Shown: positions 24,901 to 32,379, counted from the stretch's first letter. The stretch is 32,793 nt of DNA from Acidimicrobiales bacterium (GCA_024638815.1 JAHEJM010000020.1:1-32793), one strand, 5' to 3'. Numbers and translations are program-made. The notes: generated by a model from the sequence alone, not told the origin.

Positions 24901-27005
24901 ACCACCGGCACCCAGCGCTCGGTCCACCAGCCATACTCGGCCGTCGCCGTGACCTGTACCTGCCGGGAATGGTCGGGGATGGCCGCGGTGCCGAAGGCCG
25001 TGCTTGGCTGCACCGGGTCGTCCCATGCGGTCACGTTGTCGACCGTCAGCAGCTCGATGTCGAGTGACTTGTCGTCGACAGCATCCACCACCCGGATCGT
25101 CTGCCCGATCTCCACATCCAGGTCGACCTGGAGGTACTCGCCGTTGGTGGCGACCCCGGCGAGGGCAAGGGCGCCGTCGAGGTAGATGTCGACCGGTCCG
25201 GTCCACTGCTCGAGGTGCACCCGGTCGGGATAGAGGTCGTTGCCAACCTCGTCCTGTTCGGCCAGCTCCACGTAGATCCAGGGCGGGACGTGCCACGCAT
25301 GGCTGGTCTCGTCACCATCTGCGTCCCGCTGGTACGCGCCGAGATGGTCACCGGGAATGATGTCGCCCACGCCGGCGAAATCGATCGTCCACTCCCCGGA
25401 AGCAGGATCGGGAAGATCACACAGCTCGAGACCATCGTCGGGTTCGTCGATTCCGCGGGCCCAGGCGCAGACCTCGGCCAACACATCTGCATCAACGGTC
25501 GGATCCACCGTGCCGGTGTAGAAGTCGGCGGCGGGATCGACGGCGGTGACGGCCAGCGTGCTGACCACCAGATCCTTGGTGGTCACGCCGTCGGAGACCG
25601 TGAAGTACTGACCTGCGGCGACGTCGAACTCCGACCAGAACCGATAGCCGGCCTCGGTGTTCAGCCACGGCGTGCCGTACACGGTCATCGTGTCGGTCCA
25701 CAGAAGATCCGCTTTGGTGTCGTCGGCGTAGACCTGGAAGGTCAGGGTCTCTCCGGCCGGCCAGTTGACGGCCCACATCTCCTCGTGGATGACGTCCACG
25801 CCGAAGTAGGGTTCTTGCAGCTGCCAGCCCCGATGAGTCGAGTCGCCGTCGGCGTCGAATATTTGGGCGGCGCCGCCGATGCCGGATTGGATGTTGATCA
25901 CGTCCTGCTCGTGGTCACCGGCCCCTGGCGCGGCGAAGTCGGCGACCCACGCCCCAGTGGCATCGGCGGTGACCGAACGGCTGCCGCAAAGGAACTGCTG
26001 GCAGGCGTTGACCTCGACCTGGGCTCCGGCAACCGCCGTGCCCGACACGACGTCATTGGTTTCGTCGACTGCGGTGATGGTGAGATCGGCGACCAGGAGG
26101 GTCTTGGTGACCTCTACGCCGTCGTCAGCGGTGACGTAGTGTCCCGGCGCGATGGTGAAGCCGAGGTTGTTGATGTTCCAGCCTGCCTCCCAAGGACTGG
26201 GACCCCAGCTGGTGACGGGAGCGGTCGTTTGGTAGAGCGGAATGTCGTCGCTCGGATCCGGATCGTCATCGACGGTGACGGTCACCGTGCGCCCAGGTAC
26301 CCAGCCGTCGTTGACGGACCATACATGGCTCGGGGTCTCGACGGAAAGGGCTGGATCGGGAACCCGCCACGTCCACTGCGTGCTGTCGTCGTCGTTGTCG
26401 GTGTGGTTCGCCTCACCGCTGGTGCCGCGGGTGATGTCGACCGGGTCCCCACCAGGACCGGCCACCGAGAAGTCGGCGCTCCAGGTCCCGCCGGAGACGG
26501 TCTCCTGGCGCCAGTTGCCGACATCGCCCCAGACGGAGACGATGATGGTCGCACCGTCGTCGCCGACTCCCGAGACAACGTCATTGTCCTGGTCCACATC
26601 GGTGACCTCCAGGGACGTCACGACGTGCGTCTTCGTTGTTCCGAGCTGGGTCATGGTGACGATGAAGCCCGGTTCGATCACGAATTCGTCGACAAACGGT
26701 TGAAACTGCACAAAACCCGTGGAGGGATCCCACTCGGCCGGCTCCGCCAGCTTGGTGTCGGTCCAATCAGGATCTGCGGCCGTACCCGGGTCGTCGACCT
26801 CCACGGTGACCTCAACGGCCTCTTCCCAGCCGTAACCATGGATCTCCTGCTCGGCCATCCGCACCGAGAAGTGCTCGTTACCTGTCTGGGCCGATACCGG
26901 CTCGGATCTGATCGCAGCGAGGAACATGAACCAGGTGACGACGGCAAGCGTGGCCACCCCGAACCGTCGGACGCCGGACTTATGGGTCGTCTCTGTTGGC
27001 CACAT
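21984..27005 (-). CDS. Very large secreted protein with seven divergent beta repeats
   Basis: The 1673-residue product starts at ATG 27005 after CTGGAG; a TTG at 27086 is the longer alternative. A signal peptide covers about 1-39, ending PVSA before QTGNE. Residues 40-1170 hold about seven divergent repeats of 150-190 residues, each with a VDxxNDxVSGTAxxG strand pair, a W.ADF.xPG motif, a DxDGDST..W motif and an FSVE...VW...G.TVTVTxDD segment. Next is a DUF11-like domain (VTWTYVISNVGDVDVVDLTV), a calcium-loop-like DTNGDGSVGYGDF, and a C-terminal carboxypeptidase-regulatory-like domain (VSGAVLELRAADGSLLETMV). No LPxTG anchor is present. It is likely a calcium-binding surface or matrix protein; its partner is unknown. 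Confidence 0.8.
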   Translation of the reverse strand: MWPTETTHKSGVRRFGVATLAVVTWFMFLAAIRSEPVSAQTGNEHFSVRMAEQEIHGYGWEEAVEVTVEVDDPGTAADPDWTDTKLAEPAEWDPSTGFVQFQPFVDEFVIEPGFIVTMTQLGTTKTHVVTSLEVTDVDQDNDVVSGVGDDGATIIVSVWGDVGNWRQETVSGGTWSADFSVAGPGGDPVDITRGTSGEANHTDNDDDSTQWTWRVPDPALSVETPSHVWSVNDGWVPGRTVTVTVDDDPDPSDDIPLYQTTAPVTSWGPSPWEAGWNINNLGFTIAPGHYVTADDGVEVTKTLLVADLTITAVDETNDVVSGTAVAGAQVEVNACQQFLCGSRSVTADATGAWVADFAAPGAGDHEQDVINIQSGIGGAAQIFDADGDSTHRGWQLQEPYFGVDVIHEEMWAVNWPAGETLTFQVYADDTKADLLWTDTMTVYGTPWLNTEAGYRFWSEFDVAAGQYFTVSDGVTTKDLVVSTLAVTAVDPAADFYTGTVDPTVDADVLAEVCAWARGIDEPDDGLELCDLPDPASGEWTIDFAGVGDIIPGDHLGAYQRDADGDETSHAWHVPPWIYVELAEQDEVGNDLYPDRVHLEQWTGPVDIYLDGALALAGVATNGEYLQVDLDVEIGQTIRVVDAVDDKSLDIELLTVDNVTAWDDPVQPSTAFGTAAIPDHSRQVQVTATAEYGWWTERWVPVVGGRYQADFANPGNGWRESEIGYFGEGGADDVYLGGEVRAHLWDFDNDQVQAIWHTCNPRIIVVRGNDRIEAVCFPVGSELVIELDDPANGAGIDWSSGAPVIVTRNPDKPWETLVVFELGDYTAPDNAVVTATASQEGVPVVEVTTEVIPFTIDVIDEDTETITGTAPAGSEVLVKADDNWRYPVADGTNTWIADFSQPGERPGEENPVDLRPGSQGGATMIDPAGSATTIAWRISNSVFNVDSQQNQLWGHEWLADAAVTVTIGAESWTLPTDGEGNFGQGWDSGAFDLVPGMLVEVTDGESTKSHRITDLAVTSVDPETDMISGTATAGSYVDVWIHDTGINYTVPVHESGIWSVNTTAEHDLVPGSNGNSGQCDPDGDCTFAGWWVPNPTFSVETPHWVWSSNQDWELGDTITLTIDDPGFPGPLTTTVVPNEGDPSHHGWWFDLEGVFELRPGHEVTVTDGDITKTLTVLDLTIDAINGDNDTVSGRLLDGSGDPATGVVVEVHANRQDGDYSYRTATTDTDGYWVADFGAPGEGETSEPFSIEPNTGVSAQVLDQDWDSTHRGDCFECGPVNAAIEIDKQAATQFAGPGDGILAAPGETVTWTYVISNVGDVDVVDLTVNDDAFGASCEVGLLAAGDDVTCTYEEVAEPGDHSNLAVATGTAVDASGQTQPVEAEDGSSYHGLDHGYVTDSSLCVIDGFDLVFTPDMKNWPGSYKLAASNPGQFYWNTFVRADAGAAIEMEIPYPFVTQGAMPLHSNSAVDVGDGHCFAPAGDGDAHPAGFALSDFTDTNGDGSVGYGDFYTVAMEATGEFQYLTLHLDHGLKGTKGWSRSDDDAFNEPEINPDLAGIHVLDGTDHGFVSVIDEGDVAHATATNRNEFKNVKGFGGLVSEADEPVSGAVLELRAADGSLLETMVTDVHGWYLSEYVHNGKTADYTLILLDDGGAPVAEQGVTVGKSIKFGESDFTL

Positions 27006-27065
27006 TGCCGCTCCAGTCCTATACACCCATCGCGGCAGGGGGTGGCCACACCTGTCACCTCGAAA

Positions 27066-27096
27066 CCCTAATACGGTGTTAGCCAAAGCATTAGGG
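27066..27096 (-). promoter_or_regulatory. Inverted repeat upstream of the large secreted protein
   Basis: CCCTAAT (27066-27072) and ATTAGGG (27090-27096) form a perfect seven-base inverted repeat with a 17-base spacer, 61 bp upstream of the ATG. It could be an operator or a stem-loop in the leader. Confidence 0.3.
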
Positions 27097-27224
27097 ACCT
27101 TCGTCCCCGCAGCTTCGCCATATTTGTCGGTAAATGGACTGAAGTGCTACGCACCGACCGACCATGGTCGGTTACGCATCAGCAGCGAATGTCGTCTCTG
27201 ATCGGCTGTCGAGTCGATCTCACG

Positions 27225-27244
27225 CTGTCCATCCTTTGTCCATC
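27225..27244 (-). repeat. Twenty-base trace of an integrase 3' end
   Basis: CTGTCCATCCTTTGTCCATC is identical to 1843-1862, where it encodes the end of the integrase, and has one mismatch to 21366-21385. Here it lies 107 bp left of the tRNA-derived repeat. The rest of 27097-27488 shows no gene. Confidence 0.5.
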
Positions 27245-27351
27245 GAGTGATGCCTACTTGCTGTGTTCTGCGGTACTCGACGGACACCTTCCGTTGGATC
27301 TACCAGGGGAAACGGTCGATCTCGGTCTGGTCCAACGGCGGGGACTGTTGT

Positions 27352-27393
27352 CAAGGTGAGGGTCGCGGGTTCAAATCTCGTCGTCCGCTCCAC
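27352..27393 (+). repeat. tRNA-Gly(GCC) 3'-half, attachment-site-like repeat (right copy)
   Basis: These 42 bases are identical to 1723-1764 and in the same orientation. The base before the shared core is T (GTCAAGG) rather than C (GCCAAGG), so the anticodon itself is altered, and no 5' half of a tRNA precedes it. This marks the other boundary of a possible 25.6-kb inserted segment, or a second independent scar. Confidence 0.7.
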
Positions 27394-27488
27394 AGTATTC
27401 GCTGCCGCCTGACGCCAGCGCCCGCCCCATGGCGGGGTGATCTTCGGTGATCGGGCCGTGGCGCAGTGTCCCCCGCAGATGCAGGCCC

Positions 27489-27517
27489 TTGTCAGGCATG
27501 CCGTGCCGTAGGATACT
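27489..27517 (+). promoter_or_regulatory. Promoter for the GYD-domain gene
   Basis: TTGTCA (27489-27494) and GATACT (27512-27517) are separated by 17 bp, 42 bp before the ATG. Confidence 0.5.
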
Positions 27518-27559
27518 GAGGTTCAGGCCAACGTCGGAACGACGGCAGAGGGGGAACAG

Positions 27560-27880
27560 ATGGGTAAGTACTTGTTGCGAGCGAACTATGTTGGTGAAGG
27601 AGTGGCAGGGCTTCTCAAGGAGGGTGGCTCGGCTCGGCGTGCTGCCGCCACCGCTGCCGCGGAGTCCGTCGGGGGCTCGATGGAGTGCATGTACTTCGCG
27701 TTTGGCGACACGGACACCTTCGGGATATGCGAGTTCCCGGATGACGCTAGTGCTGCAGCGTTTTCATTGATGATCAACGCAAGCGGTGCGGTGAAGGTCA
27801 CCACCACACCGCTCATGACACCGGAAGACCTGGACCAAGTGACCCAGAAGAACCCTGCGTACCGGCCCCCGGGGGCCTAA
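27560..27880 (+). CDS. GYD-domain protein
   Basis: The 106-residue soluble protein follows the GYD family from end to end: MGKYLLRANYVGEGVAGLLK, then EGGSARRAAATAAAESVGGS, ECMYFAFGDTDTFGICEFPD, ALMTPEDLD-like TPLMTPEDLDQ and the closing YRPPGA. The fold is a small ferredoxin-like dimer related to dimeric alpha-beta-barrel proteins; no enzymatic role is established. It has a GAGGGGGA ribosome site and its own promoter. It is the first intact gene right of the tRNA-derived repeat. Confidence 0.88.
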   Translation: MGKYLLRANYVGEGVAGLLKEGGSARRAAATAAAESVGGSMECMYFAFGDTDTFGICEFPDDASAAAFSLMINASGAVKVTTTPLMTPEDLDQVTQKNPAYRPPGA

Positions 27881-28441
27881 GACCGCACGCCCACAGACTC
27901 ATCCTTCCGTCACCTGGCTTATACCGCCACTTGGCTGTGGCCGGCGCTCTCAGGGACCATTCCGACCTGAGGCGTCCCGGTGCTCACGCCGTTGATCATC
28001 TTTTTGATCCTTCGGTACGCAGCGGTGCCGCAGCCACATGAGGGAGCGGGTTCGGTCTCGACGGGAGGCTGAGATGAAGCGATGCACGACAAAGGCGACT
28101 GGTACCCGTCCTGGAACACACCGTGTGTGTGTGCTGGGACTATAGACGGACCGTCACCGGGTATCTCAACCCGGCCGATGACCGCTACGACCTGACGACA
28201 CGTGTGACCGGCACCGAGGCCGACGGCGACGACGTGGAATTCACCGACGTGTTGAGCAGCTACATGACCACGAGCGCCGAGCCGGCGGAGCCACGGCTGC
28301 TGCTCATCAACCGTGTCGGTGCTGCGTCTTTCGACCCGGTCAACAGCCCGCCCAGCGACATGCGTTGGCGGCACCTGTACCGACACGCCCGGCGCCCGTT
28401 ACACCGAGCGGAGCCGGACTCGATATCAACCGGACTCGATA
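27881..28441. other. Gene-poor stretch with decayed coding sequence
   Basis: A plus-strand frame (28123-28674) contains a coding-like piece near 28150-28330: TVTGYLNPADDRYDLTTRVT, GTEADGDDVEFTDVLSSYMT and EPRLLLINRVG. It then loses sense, with no ribosome site or recognisable family, so I treat it as a remnant. The rest shows no gene. Confidence 0.35.
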
Positions 28442-28445
28442 TCAA
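28414..28445 (+). repeat. Perfect 16-bp tandem duplication
   Basis: CCGGACTCGATATCAA occurs twice in direct succession (28414-28429, 28430-28445), at the 3' end of the YjbR-like remnant. Confidence 0.8.
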
Positions 28446-28614
28446 CATGCGGCCGTCTTCCGGAAGTCCGAATCGTGAAATCGACAGATGGGCTTCTTGT
28501 TGGAGACGCAGCGAAGAAGCCGAGAGCACCAGCGCCGAGAGGTTCGGTCACCTCAGCAAGCGCAAGGGCGATCTCGCGCACCCGCTCGAGCGCGTGAAGA
28601 GCCATGCTCACCAC
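28442..28614 (-). pseudogene. MmcQ/YjbR-family N-terminal remnant
   Basis: Reading from 28614, ALERVREIALALAEVTE matches the opening helix of YjbR-like DNA-binding proteins. After one frame change near 28510 it continues NKKPICRFHDSDFRKTAAC, matching the following KKP..xFHD block, and stops at a TGA next to the 16-bp duplication. The C-terminal two thirds are missing. Confidence 0.5.
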
Positions 28615-28758
28615 TCCTGCGCCGCTGCCAAAGCAGGCCGATCAGCCGGACAACCCGACGAACGGCGGAGCTGAGACTTCCAGTCGGACAACCGCCCTGT
28701 TTCCGGCAATGGTGCTGAACCGGCGTGGCAATCAGCAGCGGCGATCATAAAAATCTGC

Positions 28759-28787
28759 TTGAGATATGGTACGGATTGGACCATACT
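28759..28787 (+). promoter_or_regulatory. Promoter overlapped by a palindromic operator
   Basis: TTGAGA (28759-28764) and CATACT (28782-28787) are 17 bp apart. Between and into the -10 lies TATGGT-N9-ACCATA (28765-28785), a six-base-arm inverted repeat of operator size. It is followed by the AAGGAGGG ribosome site at 28809-28816. A bound repressor would block the promoter. Confidence 0.5.
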
Positions 28788-28822
28788 ATACGTGTTCTTT
28801 GTCAGGGCAAGGAGGGAATCAT

Positions 28823-29305
28823 ATGGCGGAGCGATTCGCAAACTACCGCGGCGGTCACGTGCATGGGCTCGGCCATCACGCCGGCTCCCACGCTGCGAGG
28901 GGGATGAGCCGACGACAATTCGTCACCATGGCGATGGCCGGCGCCGGGATTGCTGGTGCCGGTGTGATCGGGTTGAGCGGGCAGGCTGCGGCCAAGGCGG
29001 GACCGGCTCGGGGTATCCCCAAGCAGCTGCCCAGCTTCTCGCCGATCCTTCAGTCGATTCTCGGGATCGAGGTCCCGTTCATCCTGCCGTTCGAGATCGA
29101 CCCCTTCATCAATCCCGGCCCGCTCGGTGATCCGACAACGTTTGACGACTTCACCGGAACCATGGGGATGGTGGAAGCCGAGGGCGTCAGCGACAACAAC
29201 TCCGAAGGGGTGCCTCGCACGTGGGCCGTAGATGCCCGTTTCTGGGAGGGCCGCTACATCGATCGTGGCGGCCATGTGCGAAACGGCGCCTTCGCCTTCT
29301 TGTGA
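28823..29305 (+). CDS. Tat-exported protein, N-terminal part (frame broken by TGA)
   Basis: The ATG at 28823 has a strong AAGGAGGG site. After a His/Gly-rich lead (HVHGLGHHAGSH) comes a twin-arginine signal: MSRRQFVTMAMAGAGIAGAG, then VIGLSGQAAA, with probable cleavage before KAGP. The Tat route implies export in a folded state, often with a cofactor. The mature part includes PSFSPILQSILGIEVPFILP, VPRTWAVDARFWEGRYIDRG and HVRNGAFAFL, then TGA. The same frame continues open for 167 more codons, so the stop probably interrupts a 327-residue protein. No family is recognised. Confidence 0.7.
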   Translation: MAERFANYRGGHVHGLGHHAGSHAARGMSRRQFVTMAMAGAGIAGAGVIGLSGQAAAKAGPARGIPKQLPSFSPILQSILGIEVPFILPFEIDPFINPGPLGDPTTFDDFTGTMGMVEAEGVSDNNSEGVPRTWAVDARFWEGRYIDRGGHVRNGAFAFL

Positions 29306-29314
29306 CTGGATGTC

Positions 29315-29806
29315 ATGGAGGACCCAAGTTTGGGTCCATTCGATCCCGATCAGGTGCAGATACATGATTTCAACCCGGCGGATCTGAACGATCCCGGCCG
29401 GCCCGACTACTTCATGGACGGGGGCCTGTTCTGGACCGGGGCGATGCCCCGACAGAATGCAAAACTGCGGGGTAACGGCCAAGCCGAGATGCACCTGTCC
29501 CATTACGGGCTCTACGACTTCATCAACGCCCCGAACGCCATCCTTCGCCCGCCGGGCTTCCCGCAAGACCCGGCGGTCGCCAACCTCGATGTCGACTGGA
29601 CACCGACCGGGGTGACCACGGAGGTCAACGCACCGAGGTTGAGCGGTCAGGGCTCGTTCGCCGGAACGTACTACCAGACCGATGTCGAGTTGGAGTGGTC
29701 GGCCAAGAACCTGGCAACCGGCTATGAGTTCAGCACGGCCGGAAGCTCGCGGAACGTGGTCACCTCCCAGTTCTCGGCACGAGTCCGCAACGGGGTCTTC
29801 GCCTGA
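29315..29806 (+). pseudogene. C-terminal part of the Tat-exported protein
   Basis: This 163-codon segment is in the same frame as the preceding gene, three codons after its TGA, and has no ribosome site. It reads FDPDQVQIHDFNPADLNDPG, YFMDGGLFWTGAMPRQNAKL, NLDVDWTPTGVTTEVNAPRL and TDVELEWSAKNLATGYEFS, a beta-rich sequence natural as a continuation. It is expressed only if the TGA is read through or if translation restarts at 29315. Otherwise it is the lost half of a nonsense-mutated gene. A small hairpin CGACG-GGC-CGTCG follows its stop. Confidence 0.55.
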
Positions 29807-29875
29807 TTCCGACGACGGGCCGTCGAACCGGACTTTGTGGGCATGAGCGCGGAATGACTACCCACAGGGGGAACA

Positions 29876-30934
29876 GTGGAACCTGACAAGAAGACGTTGC
29901 ACAAGTTCATTGGTACATTTCTCGAGGACATGGGCGGGACGGCCACGATGGCCATGGTCTGTCTGGGTGACGAGCTTGGCCTGTATGAGGCGATGGATGG
30001 CGCCGGAGCCGTGAGCGCCTCAGGGCTGGCCGACTCCACAGGATGCAACGCTCGGTTGGTAAGAGAGTGGCTCGACCAGCAGGCTTCCGCCGGGTATGTC
30101 GCCTATGACCCGGAGGACGATACGTATCGATTGCCGGCCGAGCAGGCGATGGCCCTGGCCCGGCGCGACTCACCGGTGTTCCTGGCGGCAGGAATACAGA
30201 CGATGGCATCCATGTATCAGGACCTGGACCGGATCGTCGATGTCTTCAGGGGTGACGGTGCAATGCCCTGGGGTGATCACAGTCCGTCGCTGTTTCGGGG
30301 TACGGCCGAGTTCTTCCGACCGAGCTATCAGACCAATCTGGTTGCCGAATGGATTCCCGCGCTCGATGGGGTCGAGAGCAGGCTTGGCGATGGTGGAAAG
30401 ATCGCCGATGTCGGCTGCGGCCACGGCGTGACATCGGTGCTGATGGCACAGGCCTACCCGCAGGCGGAGATCTACGGGTTCGACTACCACCAGCCGTCGA
30501 TCGACTCGGCTCGCGAATCAGCCGGCATTGCCGGCGTGAGTGGCCGTGTGACCTTCCGGGCGGCGACGGCGAAACAGTTCACCGGCGAGTTCGATCTCGT
30601 GTGCTTCTTCGATTGCCTGCACGACATGGGCGATCCGGTCGGGATTGCCCGTCACGCCAGGGACCAGCTTGTCGATGGCGGCACCGTGATGCTCGTGGAG
30701 CCGTTCGCCGACAGTGACAAAGCCACAAATCACGAGCTTCCGACGGCCAAGGTTTCGTATGCGGCGTCGACCTTCATCTGCACGCCCAACTCGTTGTCAC
30801 AAGAAGTCGGGCGGGGAATGGGCGCCCAGGCGGGCGAGCCCGGCATGCGGGCGGTGTTCGACGAGGCGGGCTACAGCCACTTCAGACGGGTTGCCGAGAC
30901 AACCGTGAGTATTGTCTACGAGGCTCGTCCCTGA
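29876..30934 (+). CDS. SAM-dependent methyltransferase with N-terminal winged helix (Rv2258c-like)
   Basis: The 352-residue protein begins at GTG 29876 after CAGGGGGA. Residues 1-95 form a dimerisation/winged-helix-like unit (DELGLYEAM, then SGLADSTGCNARLVREWLDQ and GYVAYD). The Rossmann methyltransferase domain follows: motif I KIADVGCGHGVTSVLMAQAY (near 175-195), the acidic ribose-binding region IYGFDYHQPSID, FDLVCFFDCLHDMGDP, and GGTVMLVEPFAD. This architecture occurs in mycobacterial Rv2258c-type enzymes, whose substrates are largely undefined. It stands alone on the plus strand and ends four bases before the convergent AAC(3) remnant. Confidence 0.88.
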   Translation: MEPDKKTLHKFIGTFLEDMGGTATMAMVCLGDELGLYEAMDGAGAVSASGLADSTGCNARLVREWLDQQASAGYVAYDPEDDTYRLPAEQAMALARRDSPVFLAAGIQTMASMYQDLDRIVDVFRGDGAMPWGDHSPSLFRGTAEFFRPSYQTNLVAEWIPALDGVESRLGDGGKIADVGCGHGVTSVLMAQAYPQAEIYGFDYHQPSIDSARESAGIAGVSGRVTFRAATAKQFTGEFDLVCFFDCLHDMGDPVGIARHARDQLVDGGTVMLVEPFADSDKATNHELPTAKVSYAASTFICTPNSLSQEVGRGMGAQAGEPGMRAVFDEAGYSHFRRVAETTVSIVYEARP

Positions 30935-30937
30935 ACG

Positions 30938-31267
30938 TCAGCCCACGGAGTGTGGGCGACGAGGGCGGCGTAGTCGGGGTGTTCCGTGCCTTCTTTGCTG
31001 GCCACGAGCCATGTCCGACTGCAGTCGCTCCCGCTGTCGTGGATCGTCAGATCGGCAAAGGCCTGCGAAAGCTCGCCCGGTCATCAGCGGGGTCCTGTCG
31101 GGACCGACGGACCGATCGAGTGCGGCGATCACGCCTGCGGCGCCACCCTCCGTCGGTCCGATGGCCCGCAGCGAGGCATGCACCATAACGACCCCGCCTC
31201 GATCGATTCCGAGACTCGCCAAGTCGGCGGCAAGGTCCTCAGCGGTCCAGGATGCCGGTGGCGTCAT
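30938..31267 (-). pseudogene. Aminoglycoside N3-acetyltransferase-like N-terminal remnant
   Basis: The first 55 residues match the AAC(3) family opening: LAADLASLGIDRGGVVMVHA, then SLRAIGPTEGGAAGVIAALD and GPD. The intact family has about 260 residues with the acetyl-CoA site further on. Here the frame turns to arginine-rich noise after LMTGRAF. A neighbouring frame then reads SQAFADLTIHDSG, RTWLVASKEGTEHPDYAALV, AHTPWADV, apparently another gene's C-terminus joined by deletion. No resistance activity is expected. Confidence 0.55.
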
Positions 31268-31276
31268 CTCCCGCGG

Positions 31277-31957
31277 TCACTGCTGGGCGTACCGCATCTC
31301 GCGGCGGTACTTCTTCCAGTCGGACGACCCGGTGGACCACACGACGTCGGTGATGATCTGCCCCATCCCGACAACGATGAGCAGGGCAGTGGTCCACCAC
31401 GGCGCTTCCATGACCAACGCGGGCCCGAGCGCAAAGAACGGGATGAGCTTGGTCAACACTGCGCCCGAGGCGTGCATCCAGGCACGGTGCTTGGCATCCG
31501 CCCGCAAGTACGTCGCGTAGTCGGTCTTCACGCCGGGCTGGGGTCGCTTCATCGAGCCGATGAACCAATGAGTGAACCGGATCCCGAATACCCCACCCAC
31601 GGCCATGTGCGTCAGGCCGTGCGTGGTCATGAGGGTGATACCGGTGCCGATCAGCAGCGCGACCCCGTTGGCAGGCTGATCCAGCGAGTAGGCCCACAGC
31701 ACGACGCCGAAACCGATCACCGTGCCGATCGCCATCAGCGCCGTGCCGAGCGCAGCGGGTACGGTGAACAGCGCCCACGCTTCGAAGGCGCGCCGGTCGA
31801 TCGATCCGATGCGATCGGCGTAGTCGGGTACGAGCCGAGGATCTCGCTTGACGGCCCCGACGGCCTTCCAGAACCCGGTCGGGCCCAGGGCCGCATCGCC
31901 ACGATCGACGGCTTCCTCCGAACTCGTCAAAGCGGATTCGATCTCGTTGCGATTCAA
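31277..31957 (-). CDS. Four-helix membrane protein of unknown function
   Basis: The 226-residue protein starts at ATG 31957 with AAGGAGGTG upstream. A charged cytoplasmic lead (EEAVDRGDAALGPTGFWKAV) precedes about four spans: ALGTALMAIGTVIGFGVVLW, VALLIGTGITLMTTHGLTHM, a span with SGAVLTKLIPFFALGPALVM, and WWTTALLIVVGMGQIITDVV. A HGLTH cluster with another His in FTHWF lies near the membrane and might bind a metal or heme; this is speculative. Its tail is basic (DWKKYRREMRY). It appears monocistronic. Confidence 0.75.
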   Translation of the reverse strand: MNRNEIESALTSSEEAVDRGDAALGPTGFWKAVGAVKRDPRLVPDYADRIGSIDRRAFEAWALFTVPAALGTALMAIGTVIGFGVVLWAYSLDQPANGVALLIGTGITLMTTHGLTHMAVGGVFGIRFTHWFIGSMKRPQPGVKTDYATYLRADAKHRAWMHASGAVLTKLIPFFALGPALVMEAPWWTTALLIVVGMGQIITDVVWSTGSSDWKKYRREMRYAQQ

Positions 31958-31981
31958 GTGGCACCTCCTTGGTGACAGTGA

Positions 31982-32011
31982 AGCGTAGGAAATGAATCAG
32001 ATGGCAGCCAA
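31982..32011 (-). promoter_or_regulatory. Promoter for the membrane protein
   Basis: On the minus strand TTGGCT (32011-32006) and TACGCT (31987-31982) are 18 bp apart, just before the ribosome site. Confidence 0.45.
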
Positions 32012-32379
32012 GACGGGGCACGACCCAGCCACCGGCCTCACCTGTCGGGAACCGCCGAACTGCGTCGCAGCTCGGTCGCACCGTCCGTCGGCGAGTCCCC
32101 GCTGGCAGAATACGGTCGTTTCAACAGACTTCAACGAGAACGCCTCTCCGCCCTCCGAAGGTTGGTCGAACACATAGAGCCGGGCGCCCGGCACGGAATC
32201 GTCGCCAAGGCCTGTCACATCGCCGGTGACCTTTCCAAGATCTCCGACGCGAACCTTGTTTGCGTAGACGATGCGGCGACGAGCTCCCAAGCCGATGGCA
32301 TGACGGCGTGGAAGCCGAACTGGGTGACGGGGCTCCGTCGCCCTGGCTCGGAAGAAGCCGATCCGGGGCGGATGTCTGC
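32012..32379. other. No supported gene
   Basis: A minus-strand segment reads VYANKVRVGDLGKVTGDVTG, LGDDSVPGARLYVFDQPSEG and looks faintly coding, but it has no start, ribosome site or family match. It may be remnant sequence. Confidence 0.3.

Noticed and set aside
22104-27071. Long plus-strand open frames (987 and 618 codons) opposite the giant secreted protein
   Set aside because: They lack a ribosome site and recognisable domains, and their composition is that of antisense to a GC-rich gene; the minus strand has a signal peptide and clear repeats.
28823-29806. TGA reassigned as a sense codon
   Set aside because: Most intact genes here end in TGA, often within ATGA overlaps that need it as a stop, so reassignment is not credible.
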